Origin: M55B118 sp041694275
Lineage (GTDB): Bacteria > Bacillota_I > Bacilli_A > Izemoplasmatales > Izemoplasmataceae
Assembly (NCBI GenBank): GCA_041694275.1
Contig: JASMTQ010000042.1
Span: 1-64,000 of the forward strand
DNA: 64,000 bases
Reading direction: 5' to 3'
Position 1 is the first letter of the stretch; every line of letters starts with the position of its first letter. A program made the translations under genes and the position numbers. Below, in pieces: positions 33,734-41,359 of the stretch. The notes under the pieces were generated by a model. It made no database searches. It was not told where the DNA came from and saw only the letters and a list, made by a program, of their open reading frames with translations.

Positions 33734-35176
33734 ATGAAAAACGTACGAGTACGCTATGCACCAAGTCCCACAGGCTATCTTCACATCGGAAACGCGAGAA
33801 CCGCACTTTTCAACTATCTATTCGCTCGCCATCACGATGGCAAGTTCATTGTCAGAATCGAGGATACCGATGTCTTGAGGAATGTCGACCAGGGCATTGA
33901 AAACCAGATGGAGTATCTCCGCTGGCTTGGAATGGACTGGGACGAGTCCATTGACAAACCCGGCGCTTATGGTCCTTACCGCCAACTTGAGCGTCATGAA
34001 AAACTGAATATCTACAAGGACTTTGCAAATGAACTCATTGAAAAAGGCCTTGCCTATAAATGCTACTGTTCCCCTGAAGAACTGGAAGCCGAAATCGAGG
34101 AGAAAAAGGCTCGTGGCGAATCCAATCTTCATTATTCGAGGAAGTGTCTTGGAAAACCGGATCAGGACGCGCCTTACATGGTGCGATTCAAAGTTCCAGA
34201 CAATACAACCTATACGTTCAACGATATCGTAAAAGGAGAAGTCACTTTCAAAAGCGAAGATGTCGGAGACTGGGTTATCCTCAAGAGAAGCGGGATTCCG
34301 ACTTACAATTTCGCATGTGCCGTGGATGACCACCTAATGCAGATTTCACACGTACTTCGCGGGGAAGACCACATCACCAATACACCGAAACAGCTCATGG
34401 TCATGAACGCTTTTGGCTGGACGCATCCCACTTACGGACACATGCCGCTCATCGTCAATGAAAACCAGAAGAAACTCTCGAAGCGTGACGGTGACATCAT
34501 CCAGTTCATTTCCCAGTACGACAAGCTCGGCTATCTTCCGGACGCGCTTTTCAATTTCATCGCCCTGCTAGGGTGGAGTCCTGATAAGAAAGAAGAAATT
34601 TTGAGTCCCGAAGAACTCATCAAGCGGTTTGACGAAACACGCATGTCAAGTTCACCCGCCACGTTCGACAAGGAAAAGCTAGCGTTCATCAATAACCGCT
34701 ACATCAAGGCACTGAGCAATGAAGAAGTGCTTGAGTTATGCAAATCGTTCCTGGTCGAAGAGAATATTGGACTTGACCAGGATGACAGCTGGTATGAAAA
34801 CCTTGTGGAGGTTTTCAAGGACCGTCTTAGCTATGGTGCTGAAATCGTTGAGCTTTACCGTGATTTCTTTGAAAAACCGTTTGTTCTTGAAGGAGAAGCC
34901 CTTGAGTTTTTGAAACAAGAGGGTGTTAAAGCATTGCTTGAATCATTCAAAACCAAGGTTGAAGCCATCGATACGCTCGCGCCTGAAGATCTCAAGAAGG
35001 CCATCAAGGAGTCAGGCAAGGAGACTTCAATGAAAGGCAAGATGCTGTTCATGCCTCTGAGGATTGCCGTCAGTGCTTCAATGCATGGTCCGGATCTACC
35101 GAAGATGATGAATCTCATGGGCAAGGAAAGACTCATCAAGCGTCTTGAGTACTCAATTAGCCATTTATCGCAATAA
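33734..35176 (+). CDS. gltX: Glutamyl-tRNA synthetase
   Basis: Charges tRNA-Glu (and perhaps tRNA-Gln for amidation). 480 residues, class I: APSPTGYLHIGNARTALFNY, the KMSKS-like KKLSKRDGD near residue 250, and C-terminal anticodon-binding helices. ATG 33734 has AAGGAGG upstream; the in-frame codon at 33710 is inside the predicted promoter's start region. cysE, often between gltX and cysS, is absent. Confidence 0.96.
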   Translation: MKNVRVRYAPSPTGYLHIGNARTALFNYLFARHHDGKFIVRIEDTDVLRNVDQGIENQMEYLRWLGMDWDESIDKPGAYGPYRQLERHEKLNIYKDFANELIEKGLAYKCYCSPEELEAEIEEKKARGESNLHYSRKCLGKPDQDAPYMVRFKVPDNTTYTFNDIVKGEVTFKSEDVGDWVILKRSGIPTYNFACAVDDHLMQISHVLRGEDHITNTPKQLMVMNAFGWTHPTYGHMPLIVNENQKKLSKRDGDIIQFISQYDKLGYLPDALFNFIALLGWSPDKKEEILSPEELIKRFDETRMSSSPATFDKEKLAFINNRYIKALSNEEVLELCKSFLVEENIGLDQDDSWYENLVEVFKDRLSYGAEIVELYRDFFEKPFVLEGEALEFLKQEGVKALLESFKTKVEAIDTLAPEDLKKAIKESGKETSMKGKMLFMPLRIAVSASMHGPDLPKMMNLMGKERLIKRLEYSISHLSQ

Positions 35177-35182
35177 AAATAT

Positions 35183-35211
35183 TTGCATTTTAAAAAAACA
35201 CGTTGTATAAT
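35183..35211 (+). promoter_or_regulatory. Promoter of the cold-shock gene
   Basis: TTGCAT (35183-35188), 17-base spacer, perfect TATAAT (35206-35211), immediately after the gltX stop. Confidence 0.82.
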
Positions 35212-35245
35212 GCAAGTATCAAGTTATAAAGGAGAATTACTTTTC

Positions 35246-35443
35246 ATGACAGGAACAGTAAAATGGTTCAACTCAGAAAAAGGCTATGGTTTCATTACTA
35301 CAGATGAAGGCAACGATGTATTCGTTCACTATAGCGCAATCAACCAAGAAGGTTTCAAATCTTTGAACGAAGGCGACAAAGTCGAGTTCGAAGTAGTTGA
35401 GGGCGATCGTGGACCTCAAGCTTCTGGCGTAGAACGCATCTAA
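35246..35443 (+). CDS. Cold-shock protein, CspA/CspB family
   Basis: A 65-residue single-stranded nucleic-acid-binding OB-fold protein: GTVKWFNSEKGYGFITTDEG contains RNP1 (KGYGFI) and DVFVHYSAI contains RNP2 (VFVHY). Ribosome-binding AAAGGAGAA precedes ATG 35246; upstream in-frame codons overlap the promoter. The leader is short, about 28 bases, so it does not carry the long cold-responsive leader of E. coli cspA. Own promoter and terminator, so monocistronic. Confidence 0.95.
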   Translation: MTGTVKWFNSEKGYGFITTDEGNDVFVHYSAINQEGFKSLNEGDKVEFEVVEGDRGPQASGVERI

Positions 35444-35459
35444 GTAAACTACACGAACG

Positions 35460-35487
35460 AAAGCGGGAGCTTTGCTCCCGCTTTTAT
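35460..35487 (+). terminator. Terminator after the cold-shock gene
   Basis: AAAGCGGGAGC, TTT loop, GCTCCCGCTTTT: a nine-to-eleven pair stem and T-run. Confidence 0.92.
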
Positions 35488-35592
35488 TTTGGATTTATCA
35501 GAAGAATGAACCGACATTTTCGTGCGTGCACAAGGCGGGCTGCCTGCCCATAGTTCGCCACTGTCTTTTAAGTTGATTTTAAAAGCTCAGTG

Positions 35593-35621
35593 TTTTTGTT
35601 GACTGGTCCTTGTGTTACAAT
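35593..35621 (+). promoter_or_regulatory. Possible extended -10 promoter of cysS
   Basis: TGTTACAAT (35613-35621) is an extended -10; no -35 at correct spacing (TTGACT at 35599 is only 11 bases away). Between the preceding terminator and here (35488-35592) is a GC-rich stretch with nested repeats GGCGGGC/GCCC and GGCG/CGCC but no recognised element. Confidence 0.45.
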
Positions 35622-35663
35622 GTAAGTGTCTTGATTTTCAATCATGGAAAATAGGTGAGCTTT

Positions 35664-36998
35664 ATGGAAATATTCAATACCCTGACAAGAAAACGAGAAA
35701 AATTTGTTCCAATCAATGATGATACAGTCAATATCTATGTATGCGGGCCCACCGTTTACAACTATATACACATCGGAAATGCGAGACCGGTTATCTTTTT
35801 TGACGTAGTCAGACGGTACTTCACCCATCTTGGGTTTACTGTGAACTATGTCTCGAATTTCACGGATGTGGATGACAAAATCATTACCAAGGCCATTGAA
35901 GACGAAACGGATGAGCTTACTATCGCCAATAAGTTTATCAATGCGTTTTACGAAGATGCCCAAAGACTCGGAAGTTCTACTCAGTACCTTGCGCCACGTG
36001 TGACTGAATACATGAGTTCCATCATTTCCTACATCGAGCAACTCGTTGAGAGCGGGTCTGCTTATGAAGTGAACGGCAATGTTTATTTCCGTGTATCCAA
36101 GGCACCGGATTATGGCATTCTCTCAGGCAGAAGAATTGAAGATTTGAAACAGGGTGCCCGCGTGGATGTGAATACTGAAAAAGAGGATCCGCTTGACTTT
36201 ACACTTTGGAAAAAGACGGATGTCGGCATCAAGTATCCATCTCCATGGGGAGAAGGACGTCCTGGGTGGCATACTGAATGTGTCGCCATGATCAAGGATA
36301 TCTTCGGTGGGAAAATTGATATCCATGGTGGAGGCTCCGGCCTCATGTTTCCACACCATGAAAATGAAATTGCGCAGGAACATGCCATTTCCAATCATCA
36401 TATAGCGAACTACTGGATTCACAATGGTCTTTTGAACATTGATGACAAGAAAATGAGTAAAAGTGAAGGGCGTGTCATACTGGTCAAGGATCTTGATCAG
36501 GACTATATGGGGTTTCGTCTTTTCACACTCAGTACCCATTATAGAAGCCCTATCAACTATACCGATGAAATTCTCAGATCCCATGTCAATGAGTGGGAGA
36601 AGATTAAACGTGTCTATTCCCAGTCCTTTTATCAGCTTGATCTCCATGCGCAGCTCAATAAAAATGCTGTTTTCAACAGAAGACTCTCTGAAATCGAACG
36701 AGGATTCATGAAAGCCATGGATGATGACTTCAATACTCCAAATGCCATCACGGAGATTCAGAATCTTGTCAAGTATACCAACCAGCTGCTTAGAAAAACC
36801 GACACCTTCGAAGAACTGAGAGGTGCCGTTGAACTGTTTGATACGTTCTTCTACATTCTCGGACTCGATCCTGATATAAAGCGTCTTTCGGATAGAGAAC
36901 GTGCCATGTATGCGGCCTGGACGGATGCTCGTAGAAACAAGGACTTTGACAAGGCTGACAGATTGCGTGAAAAACTCTTTGAAAAAGGCATCATCTGA
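35664..36998 (+). CDS. cysS: Cysteinyl-tRNA synthetase
   Basis: Charges tRNA-Cys. 444 residues: zinc and HIGH region VCGPTVYNYIHIGNARP, further zinc ligands in PGWHTECVAM and HHENEIAQ, and KMSKSEG near residue 265. A GTG at 35655 is in frame, but AGGTGAG (35653-35659) serves ATG 35664. Its final TGA overlaps the next ATG by one base, coupling mrnC. Confidence 0.96.
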   Translation: MEIFNTLTRKREKFVPINDDTVNIYVCGPTVYNYIHIGNARPVIFFDVVRRYFTHLGFTVNYVSNFTDVDDKIITKAIEDETDELTIANKFINAFYEDAQRLGSSTQYLAPRVTEYMSSIISYIEQLVESGSAYEVNGNVYFRVSKAPDYGILSGRRIEDLKQGARVDVNTEKEDPLDFTLWKKTDVGIKYPSPWGEGRPGWHTECVAMIKDIFGGKIDIHGGGSGLMFPHHENEIAQEHAISNHHIANYWIHNGLLNIDDKKMSKSEGRVILVKDLDQDYMGFRLFTLSTHYRSPINYTDEILRSHVNEWEKIKRVYSQSFYQLDLHAQLNKNAVFNRRLSEIERGFMKAMDDDFNTPNAITEIQNLVKYTNQLLRKTDTFEELRGAVELFDTFFYILGLDPDIKRLSDRERAMYAAWTDARRNKDFDKADRLREKLFEKGII

Positions 36999-37372
36999 TG
37001 GTGCAGTATAACGGACAGACTCTAGCTTATATCGGCGATGCGGTGTTTGAACTGTTTATCAGGGAAACGTTGCTTGAACAAGGCATTGTCAAAGCCGACA
37101 AGCTTCACAAGGAAGTCATCAAATTTACCAGTGCCCAGGGGCAATACGCCTGTCTTCAGTCGATTGAAGATGCACTAAGTGAAAAGGAAAAAGCCGTCGT
37201 GAACAGGGGGCGCAACCAGGCGACTGCGCGAAGACCCAAGGGGACGCCTTTACAAACTTACAAACTCTCAACAGGGTTCGAAGCACTCATTGGTTTTTTA
37301 TATCTGAGTGGTGAAAAAAACCGCCTTCAAGAATTGTTCGACATGATTACTGTAAAACTTCAAGTAAGCTAA
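36998..37372 (+). CDS. mrnC: Mini-ribonuclease III
   Basis: Dimeric RNase III catalytic domain without the RNA-binding domain; matures 23S rRNA in Bacillus. 124 residues: LAYIGDAVFELFIRE with the catalytic aspartate, and STGFEALIGFLYLSGE with the matching glutamate. Next to cysS exactly as in Bacillus. Confidence 0.94.
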   Translation: MVQYNGQTLAYIGDAVFELFIRETLLEQGIVKADKLHKEVIKFTSAQGQYACLQSIEDALSEKEKAVVNRGRNQATARRPKGTPLQTYKLSTGFEALIGFLYLSGEKNRLQELFDMITVKLQVS

Positions 37373-37408
37373 GCGCTTGATTTTTTCAATATTTTGAAGA
37401 AGTCCCCA

Positions 37409-37417
37409 TGTTAGAAT
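37409..37417 (+). promoter_or_regulatory. Possible extended -10 box of rlmB
   Basis: TGTTAGAAT, 30 bases before the rlmB start, with no clear -35. Weak evidence; rlmB may also be read from the cysS promoter. Confidence 0.35.
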
Positions 37418-37446
37418 GAGGCAACGAAAGAAAACGAGGTGTTGCC

Positions 37447-38148
37447 ATGATTATCTATGGAAAAAATCCAATTGAAGAGGCGCTCAATTATGATCGTGAA
37501 ATCTATGAAGTCTTCACGAGCCTCTCTGAGAATGACAAACTTATTAAAAAAGCCAGAAATAAAAACATCAAGATTACCTTTCTAGACAAAAAAACCATGA
37601 ACAAGCGTTTTGATGGGTCACACCAGGGCATTGGGGCCAACGTTCGTGATTACGAATACGCTTCTTTGGAAACCGTATTGAATCAAGAAGGAAGAAAACT
37701 TTTTCTAATGCTTGATTCAATCACCGATCCTCACAATCTAGGGGCCATACTGAGAAGCGCGGAAGCCTTTGGCGTGACTGGTGTCATCCTCCCCAAAGAC
37801 CGTTCGGCTCAGATTAACGCTACGGTTGTAAAGGTTGCGGCAGGGTCCATCGAACACGTTAAATTGATTCAGGTCGTAAACCTGCATCAGACCATTCGCA
37901 CGCTCAAAGACAACAATATCTGGGTGATCGGCCTTGATCTTGATACGGATTCAACACTGGAAGATGTATACGTGGACACTGATCTTTGTCTGGTCCTTGG
38001 CAACGAAGGCAAAGGCATGCGGCCGTTGGTTCGCAAATCCTGTGATACGCTTGTAAGGATTCCAATGAATGGGAAAGTAAACAGTCTCAACGTCAGTGTT
38101 TCTGCTGGCGTAGCGCTTTACGATGTCATCTCAAGGCGAAAAGGATGA
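37447..38148 (+). CDS. rlmB: TrmH-family RNA 2'-O-methyltransferase (RlmB-like)
   Basis: SPOUT-fold methyltransferase; RlmB methylates G2251 of 23S rRNA in the P loop. 233 residues: MIIYGKNPIEEAL, MLDSITDPHNLGAILRSAEA, NEGKGMRPLVRKSCD and the knot motif NSLNVSVSAGVALYD. Context between mrnC and sigH corresponds to yacO of Bacillus. The start of the sigma gene overlaps its end by four bases (ATGA-like). Confidence 0.9.
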   Translation: MIIYGKNPIEEALNYDREIYEVFTSLSENDKLIKKARNKNIKITFLDKKTMNKRFDGSHQGIGANVRDYEYASLETVLNQEGRKLFLMLDSITDPHNLGAILRSAEAFGVTGVILPKDRSAQINATVVKVAAGSIEHVKLIQVVNLHQTIRTLKDNNIWVIGLDLDTDSTLEDVYVDTDLCLVLGNEGKGMRPLVRKSCDTLVRIPMNGKVNSLNVSVSAGVALYDVISRRKG

Positions 38149-38684
38149 TCCGCCCGAGTAATGACTATGAAGTCATTGCACGCATAAAAGAAGGCGATGA
38201 CCAGGCGCTTGAGCATCTCGCTTCGAACTATTCTTCATTTATTGCCAAGAAGATTCATTCGTATTCGCTAGCCTACATGTTCGACGATCTGTTTCAAGAA
38301 GGGTTGATCCTTCTTTATAAATCGGTGCTTGCTTTTGAAGAGAAATTCAACAAATCGTTTACCCGGTTTTTTGAAATGAACTTTGAACGGCACATGCGAA
38401 GTCAAATCAACCAATTGAGAAGACGCAGAGAGATTACCAGACTCAATAAAACCTATATTGCGGAAGCCAACCACTGCGTGCGTGAAAACTCTGTATATTA
38501 CGAAGTGCATCTCAATGAAATAAAAAAAGTGTTGACTGAATTCGAATTCAGTGTTTATATACTAAGGGTACTCAAATGCACCCCCGTTGGCGAGGTTGCT
38601 GAAAGATACCTTTGTGATACCAAGTCCGTCTACAATGCCGTCCATCGTGCAAAACTCAAAATACATGCGTATTTCGAGGGCTAA
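38145..38684 (+). CDS. Sigma-70 family factor at the sigH position
   Basis: 179 residues. Region 2 is visible as FDDLFQEGLILLYKSVLAFE then SFTRFFEMNFERHMRSQI, and region 4 as LTEFEFSVYILRVLKC and CDTKSVYNAVHRAKLKI, which closely follows the end of Bacillus SigH. It stands just before rpmG-secE-nusG, as sigH does. SigH drives transition-state, competence and sporulation genes in Bacillus; whether this species has those is unknown. yacP, usually between rlmB and sigH, is missing. It is shorter than SigH (~218) at the N-terminus. Confidence 0.85.
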   Translation: MIRPSNDYEVIARIKEGDDQALEHLASNYSSFIAKKIHSYSLAYMFDDLFQEGLILLYKSVLAFEEKFNKSFTRFFEMNFERHMRSQINQLRRRREITRLNKTYIAEANHCVRENSVYYEVHLNEIKKVLTEFEFSVYILRVLKCTPVGEVAERYLCDTKSVYNAVHRAKLKIHAYFEG

Positions 38685-38687
38685 ACG

Positions 38688-38716
38688 TTGACAAATGACG
38701 GGGATTTTGGTACATT
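38688..38716 (+). promoter_or_regulatory. Promoter of rpmG-secE-nusG
   Basis: Perfect TTGACA (38688-38693), 17-base spacer, TACATT (38711-38716). It begins four bases after the sigma-factor stop. Confidence 0.78.
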
Positions 38717-38740
38717 ATATATTTGCAAGGTTGTGATAAC

Positions 38741-38887
38741 ATGCGCCAAAAAATTAGACTCATATGCGAAGAATGCCTATCAAGAAACTACACGACTTAC
38801 AAACACAAAGATGACAAGAAGCGCATGGTTGTGAAAAAGTATTGCAAACGGTGCAATAAACACACAAACCACAAAGAAAGTAAATAG
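38741..38887 (+). CDS. rpmG: 50S ribosomal protein L33, zinc type
   Basis: A 48-codon gene: MRQKIRLICEECLSRNYTTY and VVKKYCKRCNKHTNHKESK. Two CxxC pairs (CEEC, CKRC) bind zinc, the C+ form. The region before ATG 38741 has only GGTTGTGAT as a weak ribosome-binding site. In front of secE and nusG as in most bacteria. Confidence 0.94.
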   Translation: MRQKIRLICEECLSRNYTTYKHKDDKKRMVVKKYCKRCNKHTNHKESK

Positions 38888-38899
38888 GAGCTGTAAACA

Positions 38900-39334
38900 A
38901 TGGCAGAACAAAAAGACACAAAACAAGACAAAATCGGAAAAGTACTAACCATTCTTAAAAAGGAATATCCTTTCGAAGGATTGCTCCTTGGACTTCTGGG
39001 TGTTCTCGTGCTTGTACTAGGCGTTTATATCTTCGAAGGTGAGAGGCTGACGATTCGTTTCACGGATCTTTGGATTTTCGATTCTCCCCTCAAGATAACC
39101 ATTTTCTCCATCATTGTCATGCTTGTCGGTGCGGTTGCACTGATTATGGCGGTTGGACCGTTCTTCATTCCAGGTCTCAAGGAAATGAACCGTGTCACAT
39201 GGCCGAACAAGCCAACCATCTATAACAACTTCGCCCGTGTAATGGGGTTCATTGTGGTTCTTGGTGCGATGTTCATTCTCTATGATGCAGTGTTCAGACC
39301 GATTTTTGATTTCCTTTACGGATTGGGTGCCTAA
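38900..39334 (+). CDS. secE: Protein translocase subunit SecE, three-helix form
   Basis: The conserved SecE core is at residues 91-144: GLKEMNRVTWPNKPTIYNNF (amphipathic helix) followed by a membrane helix. Most Gram-positive SecE proteins are ~60 residues with only this part. Here 90 extra N-terminal residues hold two further hydrophobic segments (about 27-45 and 66-88), as in enterobacterial SecE. SecE clamps SecY. TAGGAG gives the start; nusG follows by three bases, the universal order. Confidence 0.9.
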   Translation: MAEQKDTKQDKIGKVLTILKKEYPFEGLLLGLLGVLVLVLGVYIFEGERLTIRFTDLWIFDSPLKITIFSIIVMLVGAVALIMAVGPFFIPGLKEMNRVTWPNKPTIYNNFARVMGFIVVLGAMFILYDAVFRPIFDFLYGLGA

Positions 39335-39337
39335 ACC

Positions 39338-39892
39338 ATGATGGAAGATCAAAACAAGAAAAGAATGTGGTACGCCGTTCAGACTTACTCGGGGCAGGAA
39401 AACAGCGTCAAAGTGAATCTTGAACGCCGCATTGAATCCATGCAGATGGAAGATAAAATCTTCCATGTTGTCATTCCTGAAGAAATCCAACAGGAAAAAA
39501 GAAACGACGGAACCACTAAAGAACGTCTGGTCAAAATCTATCCAGGCTATGTTTTCATTGAAATGATCGTCACGGACGATTCATGGTTTGTCGTTAGAAA
39601 CACCCCTGGTGTCACAGGATTTCTTGGTAGTAGTGGTGGAGGAACCAAACCGATTCCATTGCCACCTGAAGAAATCAATCCAATACTTAAAAGAGTGGGC
39701 ATCATTCAAAAGCCCAAACTGGATATCAAGATTGGACAGAAAGTACGCGTGACGGCTGGACCGTTTGCGAACCAGGTTGGAAAAATCGACAGCATCGACC
39801 AGGAAAAGGAACTTGTAACCGTATTGGTTGAAATGTTTGGCAGGGAGACCCCGGCTGAACTTACTTTCGACGAGATTGACACTGACATATAA
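39338..39892 (+). CDS. nusG: Transcription termination/antitermination protein NusG
   Basis: Binds the RNA polymerase clamp and the ribosome. 184 residues: WYAVQTYSGQENSVKVNLE at the start, NGN-domain loop YPGYVFIEMIV and the C-terminal KOW motif VTAGPFANQVGKIDSID. Two ATG codons in tandem (39338, 39341). A strong hairpin overlaps its stop codon. Confidence 0.96.
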   Translation: MMEDQNKKRMWYAVQTYSGQENSVKVNLERRIESMQMEDKIFHVVIPEEIQQEKRNDGTTKERLVKIYPGYVFIEMIVTDDSWFVVRNTPGVTGFLGSSGGGTKPIPLPPEEINPILKRVGIIQKPKLDIKIGQKVRVTAGPFANQVGKIDSIDQEKELVTVLVEMFGRETPAELTFDEIDTDI

Positions 39893-39916
39893 AACCATTG
39901 ACAGTGTCAATCTTTT
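39874..39916 (+). terminator. Terminator-like hairpin across the nusG stop, overlapping the rplK promoter
   Basis: GATTGACACTG (39874-39884) pairs perfectly with CAGTGTCAATC (39902-39912), 11 pairs, followed by TTTT. The loop holds the nusG stop and the -35 region of the next promoter. Confidence 0.7.
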
Positions 39917-39926
39917 CGTATACAAT
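39898..39926 (+). promoter_or_regulatory. Promoter of rplK
   Basis: Perfect TTGACA (39898-39903), 17-base spacer, TACAAT (39921-39926). The -35 box lies in a 15-base palindrome ATTGACA-G-TGTCAAT (39897-39911). Confidence 0.85.
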
Positions 39927-39959
39927 AGTATGGCGTGACTTTGTCATGCTTATTTAAGA

Positions 39960-39990
39960 GTGGAAGGGTGCAATGCATCCGCTGACCACA
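39960..39990 (+). promoter_or_regulatory. Leader motif copy 1 (before rplK), candidate L1-binding site
   Basis: GTGG (39960-39963) can pair with CCAC (39986-39989); an inner GTGC/GCAT stem is also possible. The part TCCGCTGACCACAT is shared, with small changes, with a second copy before rplA. In E. coli L1 represses by binding the rplK leader. Binding here is inferred. Confidence 0.5.
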
Positions 39991-40015
39991 TCACGAGAAT
40001 GAGGAGGTGTCCATC

Positions 40016-40444
40016 GTGGCTAAAAAAGAAATAACCACTGTAGTTAAACTGCAAATCCCAGCAGGTAAAGCGAATCCAGCTCCACCTGTAGGTCCAGCGC
40101 TCGGTCAGGCAGGCGTCAACATTCAAGACTTCTGTTCGAAATTCAACGACGCAACCAAGGACAAAATGGGTAATATCATCCCTGTAGAAATCACAGTATA
40201 CAAGGACAGATCATTTACTTTCGTCACCAAAACTCCGCCAGCAGCGGACTTGTTGAAGAAAGCCGCCGGCGTCGACAAAGGTGCCAGCAACCCGCTTACT
40301 GAAAAAGTCGGTTCAGTTACAAGGGATCAGGTCCGTGAAATCGCGGAAACCAAAATGCCCGATCTGAATGCGAATGACGTTGAAGCAGCAATGCGTATCG
40401 TCGAAGGAACAGCAAAAAACATGGGAATCACAGTCAAGAACTAG
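40016..40444 (+). CDS. rplK: 50S ribosomal protein L11
   Basis: Stalk-base protein, needed for the stringent response. 142 residues: VVKLQIPAGKANPAPPVGPA, GQAGVNIQDFCSKFN and the C-terminal GTAKNMGITV. An earlier GTG at 40007 is in frame but overlaps GAGGAGG (40001-40007), which serves GTG 40016. Confidence 0.97.
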   Translation: MAKKEITTVVKLQIPAGKANPAPPVGPALGQAGVNIQDFCSKFNDATKDKMGNIIPVEITVYKDRSFTFVTKTPPAADLLKKAAGVDKGASNPLTEKVGSVTRDQVREIAETKMPDLNANDVEAAMRIVEGTAKNMGITVKN

Positions 40445-40474
40445 CAATTAGTTGATCCTAACAGACAGCTATTT

Positions 40475-40500
40475 GTGGGAGGAGATTCCGTTAGACCACA
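40475..40500 (+). promoter_or_regulatory. Leader motif copy 2 (before rplA), candidate L1-binding site
   Basis: GTGG (40475-40478) can pair with CCAC (40496-40499), around GAGGAGATTCCGTTAGA. It matches copy 1 at TCCG(T/C)T-GACCACAT. It lies five bases before the rplA ribosome-binding site, where bound protein would block translation. Confidence 0.5.
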
Positions 40501-40515
40501 TTTAGGAGGAAAATC

Positions 40516-41208
40516 ATGGCTAAAAAAGGAAAGAAATACACAGAAGCACTTGCCAAAATCGATGCAACCAAAGCCTATAAGCTTGAAGAAGCCGTTGCGC
40601 TTCTAAAAGACGTGTCGTTTGAGTCGTTTGACGCATCCGTCGAACTAGCTCTCAGACTCAACGTTGACCCACGCCAGGCAGACCAGAACATTCGCGGGGC
40701 TACCGTACTTCCAAATGGAACCGGAAACACCAAGCGTGTGCTCGTATTTGCCAAAGGCGAACAGGCAAAAGCCGCTGAAGAAGCGGGCGCCGATTATGTC
40801 GGCGAACAGGAACTGGTTGATAAGGTGCTCGGAGGCTGGATGGATTTTGACACAGTCGTAGCTACACCGGATATGATGGCACAAGTTGGGAAACTTGGAC
40901 GCACACTTGGTCCAAAAGGTCTCATGCCTAACCCGAAAACCGGCACAGTTACACCAGATGTCAAAAAAGCCGTTGAAGAAATCAAGGCGGGTAAAGTTGA
41001 ATACCGCGTTGACAAAGTAGGGAACCTGCATATTACCGCTGGTAAAGTATCGTTCTCAAACGAAGATCTTCAGGAAAACATTCAGGCATTCGTTCAAACC
41101 ATCACAGGCCTTAGACCATCAACAGTCAAAGGTGCATTCATCTTGAACGCAAGTCTTTCATCAACCATGAGCCCAGGCATCAAACTCGATGCTGGCTCAG
41201 TAAACTAA
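40516..41208 (+). CDS. rplA: 50S ribosomal protein L1
   Basis: Builds the mobile L1 stalk that guides E-site tRNA. 230 residues: GKKYTEALAKIDATKAYKLE, GATVLPNGTGNTKRVLVFA and PNPKTGTVTPDV. L1 often autoregulates the L11-L1 genes. AGGAGGAAA gives a strong start. Confidence 0.97.
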   Translation: MAKKGKKYTEALAKIDATKAYKLEEAVALLKDVSFESFDASVELALRLNVDPRQADQNIRGATVLPNGTGNTKRVLVFAKGEQAKAAEEAGADYVGEQELVDKVLGGWMDFDTVVATPDMMAQVGKLGRTLGPKGLMPNPKTGTVTPDVKKAVEEIKAGKVEYRVDKVGNLHITAGKVSFSNEDLQENIQAFVQTITGLRPSTVKGAFILNASLSSTMSPGIKLDAGSVN

Positions 41209-41221
41209 AAAATAAAATATT

Positions 41222-41340
41222 CTTTCTGTCCGAGACCTCAGGTGCCAATGGCTTAATTTCCTGACTAGACAAAAGACCACTATACAACCCGTATGGTCCT
41301 CTTTTGTTGTAACTGACAGGAGAGGACATTTTTATTGAAT
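41222..41340 (+). ncRNA. L10 leader RNA
   Basis: The rplA-rplJ gap holds GTCCGAGACCTCAGGTGCC, the L10(L12)4-binding core typical of L10 leaders, followed by a long hairpin (ACAAAAGACCA with TGGTCCTCTTTTGT) and GACAGGAGAGGAC. L10 with L12 binds such leaders to repress rplJ-rplL. Pattern and position both fit; a covariance search would settle the bounds. Confidence 0.8.
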
Positions 41341-41359
41341 AACACTAGGAGGTGGAACA

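Noticed and set aside
35599..35621. TTGACT/TACAAT as a standard cysS promoter
   Set aside because: The spacer is only 11 bases; only the extended -10 reading is possible.
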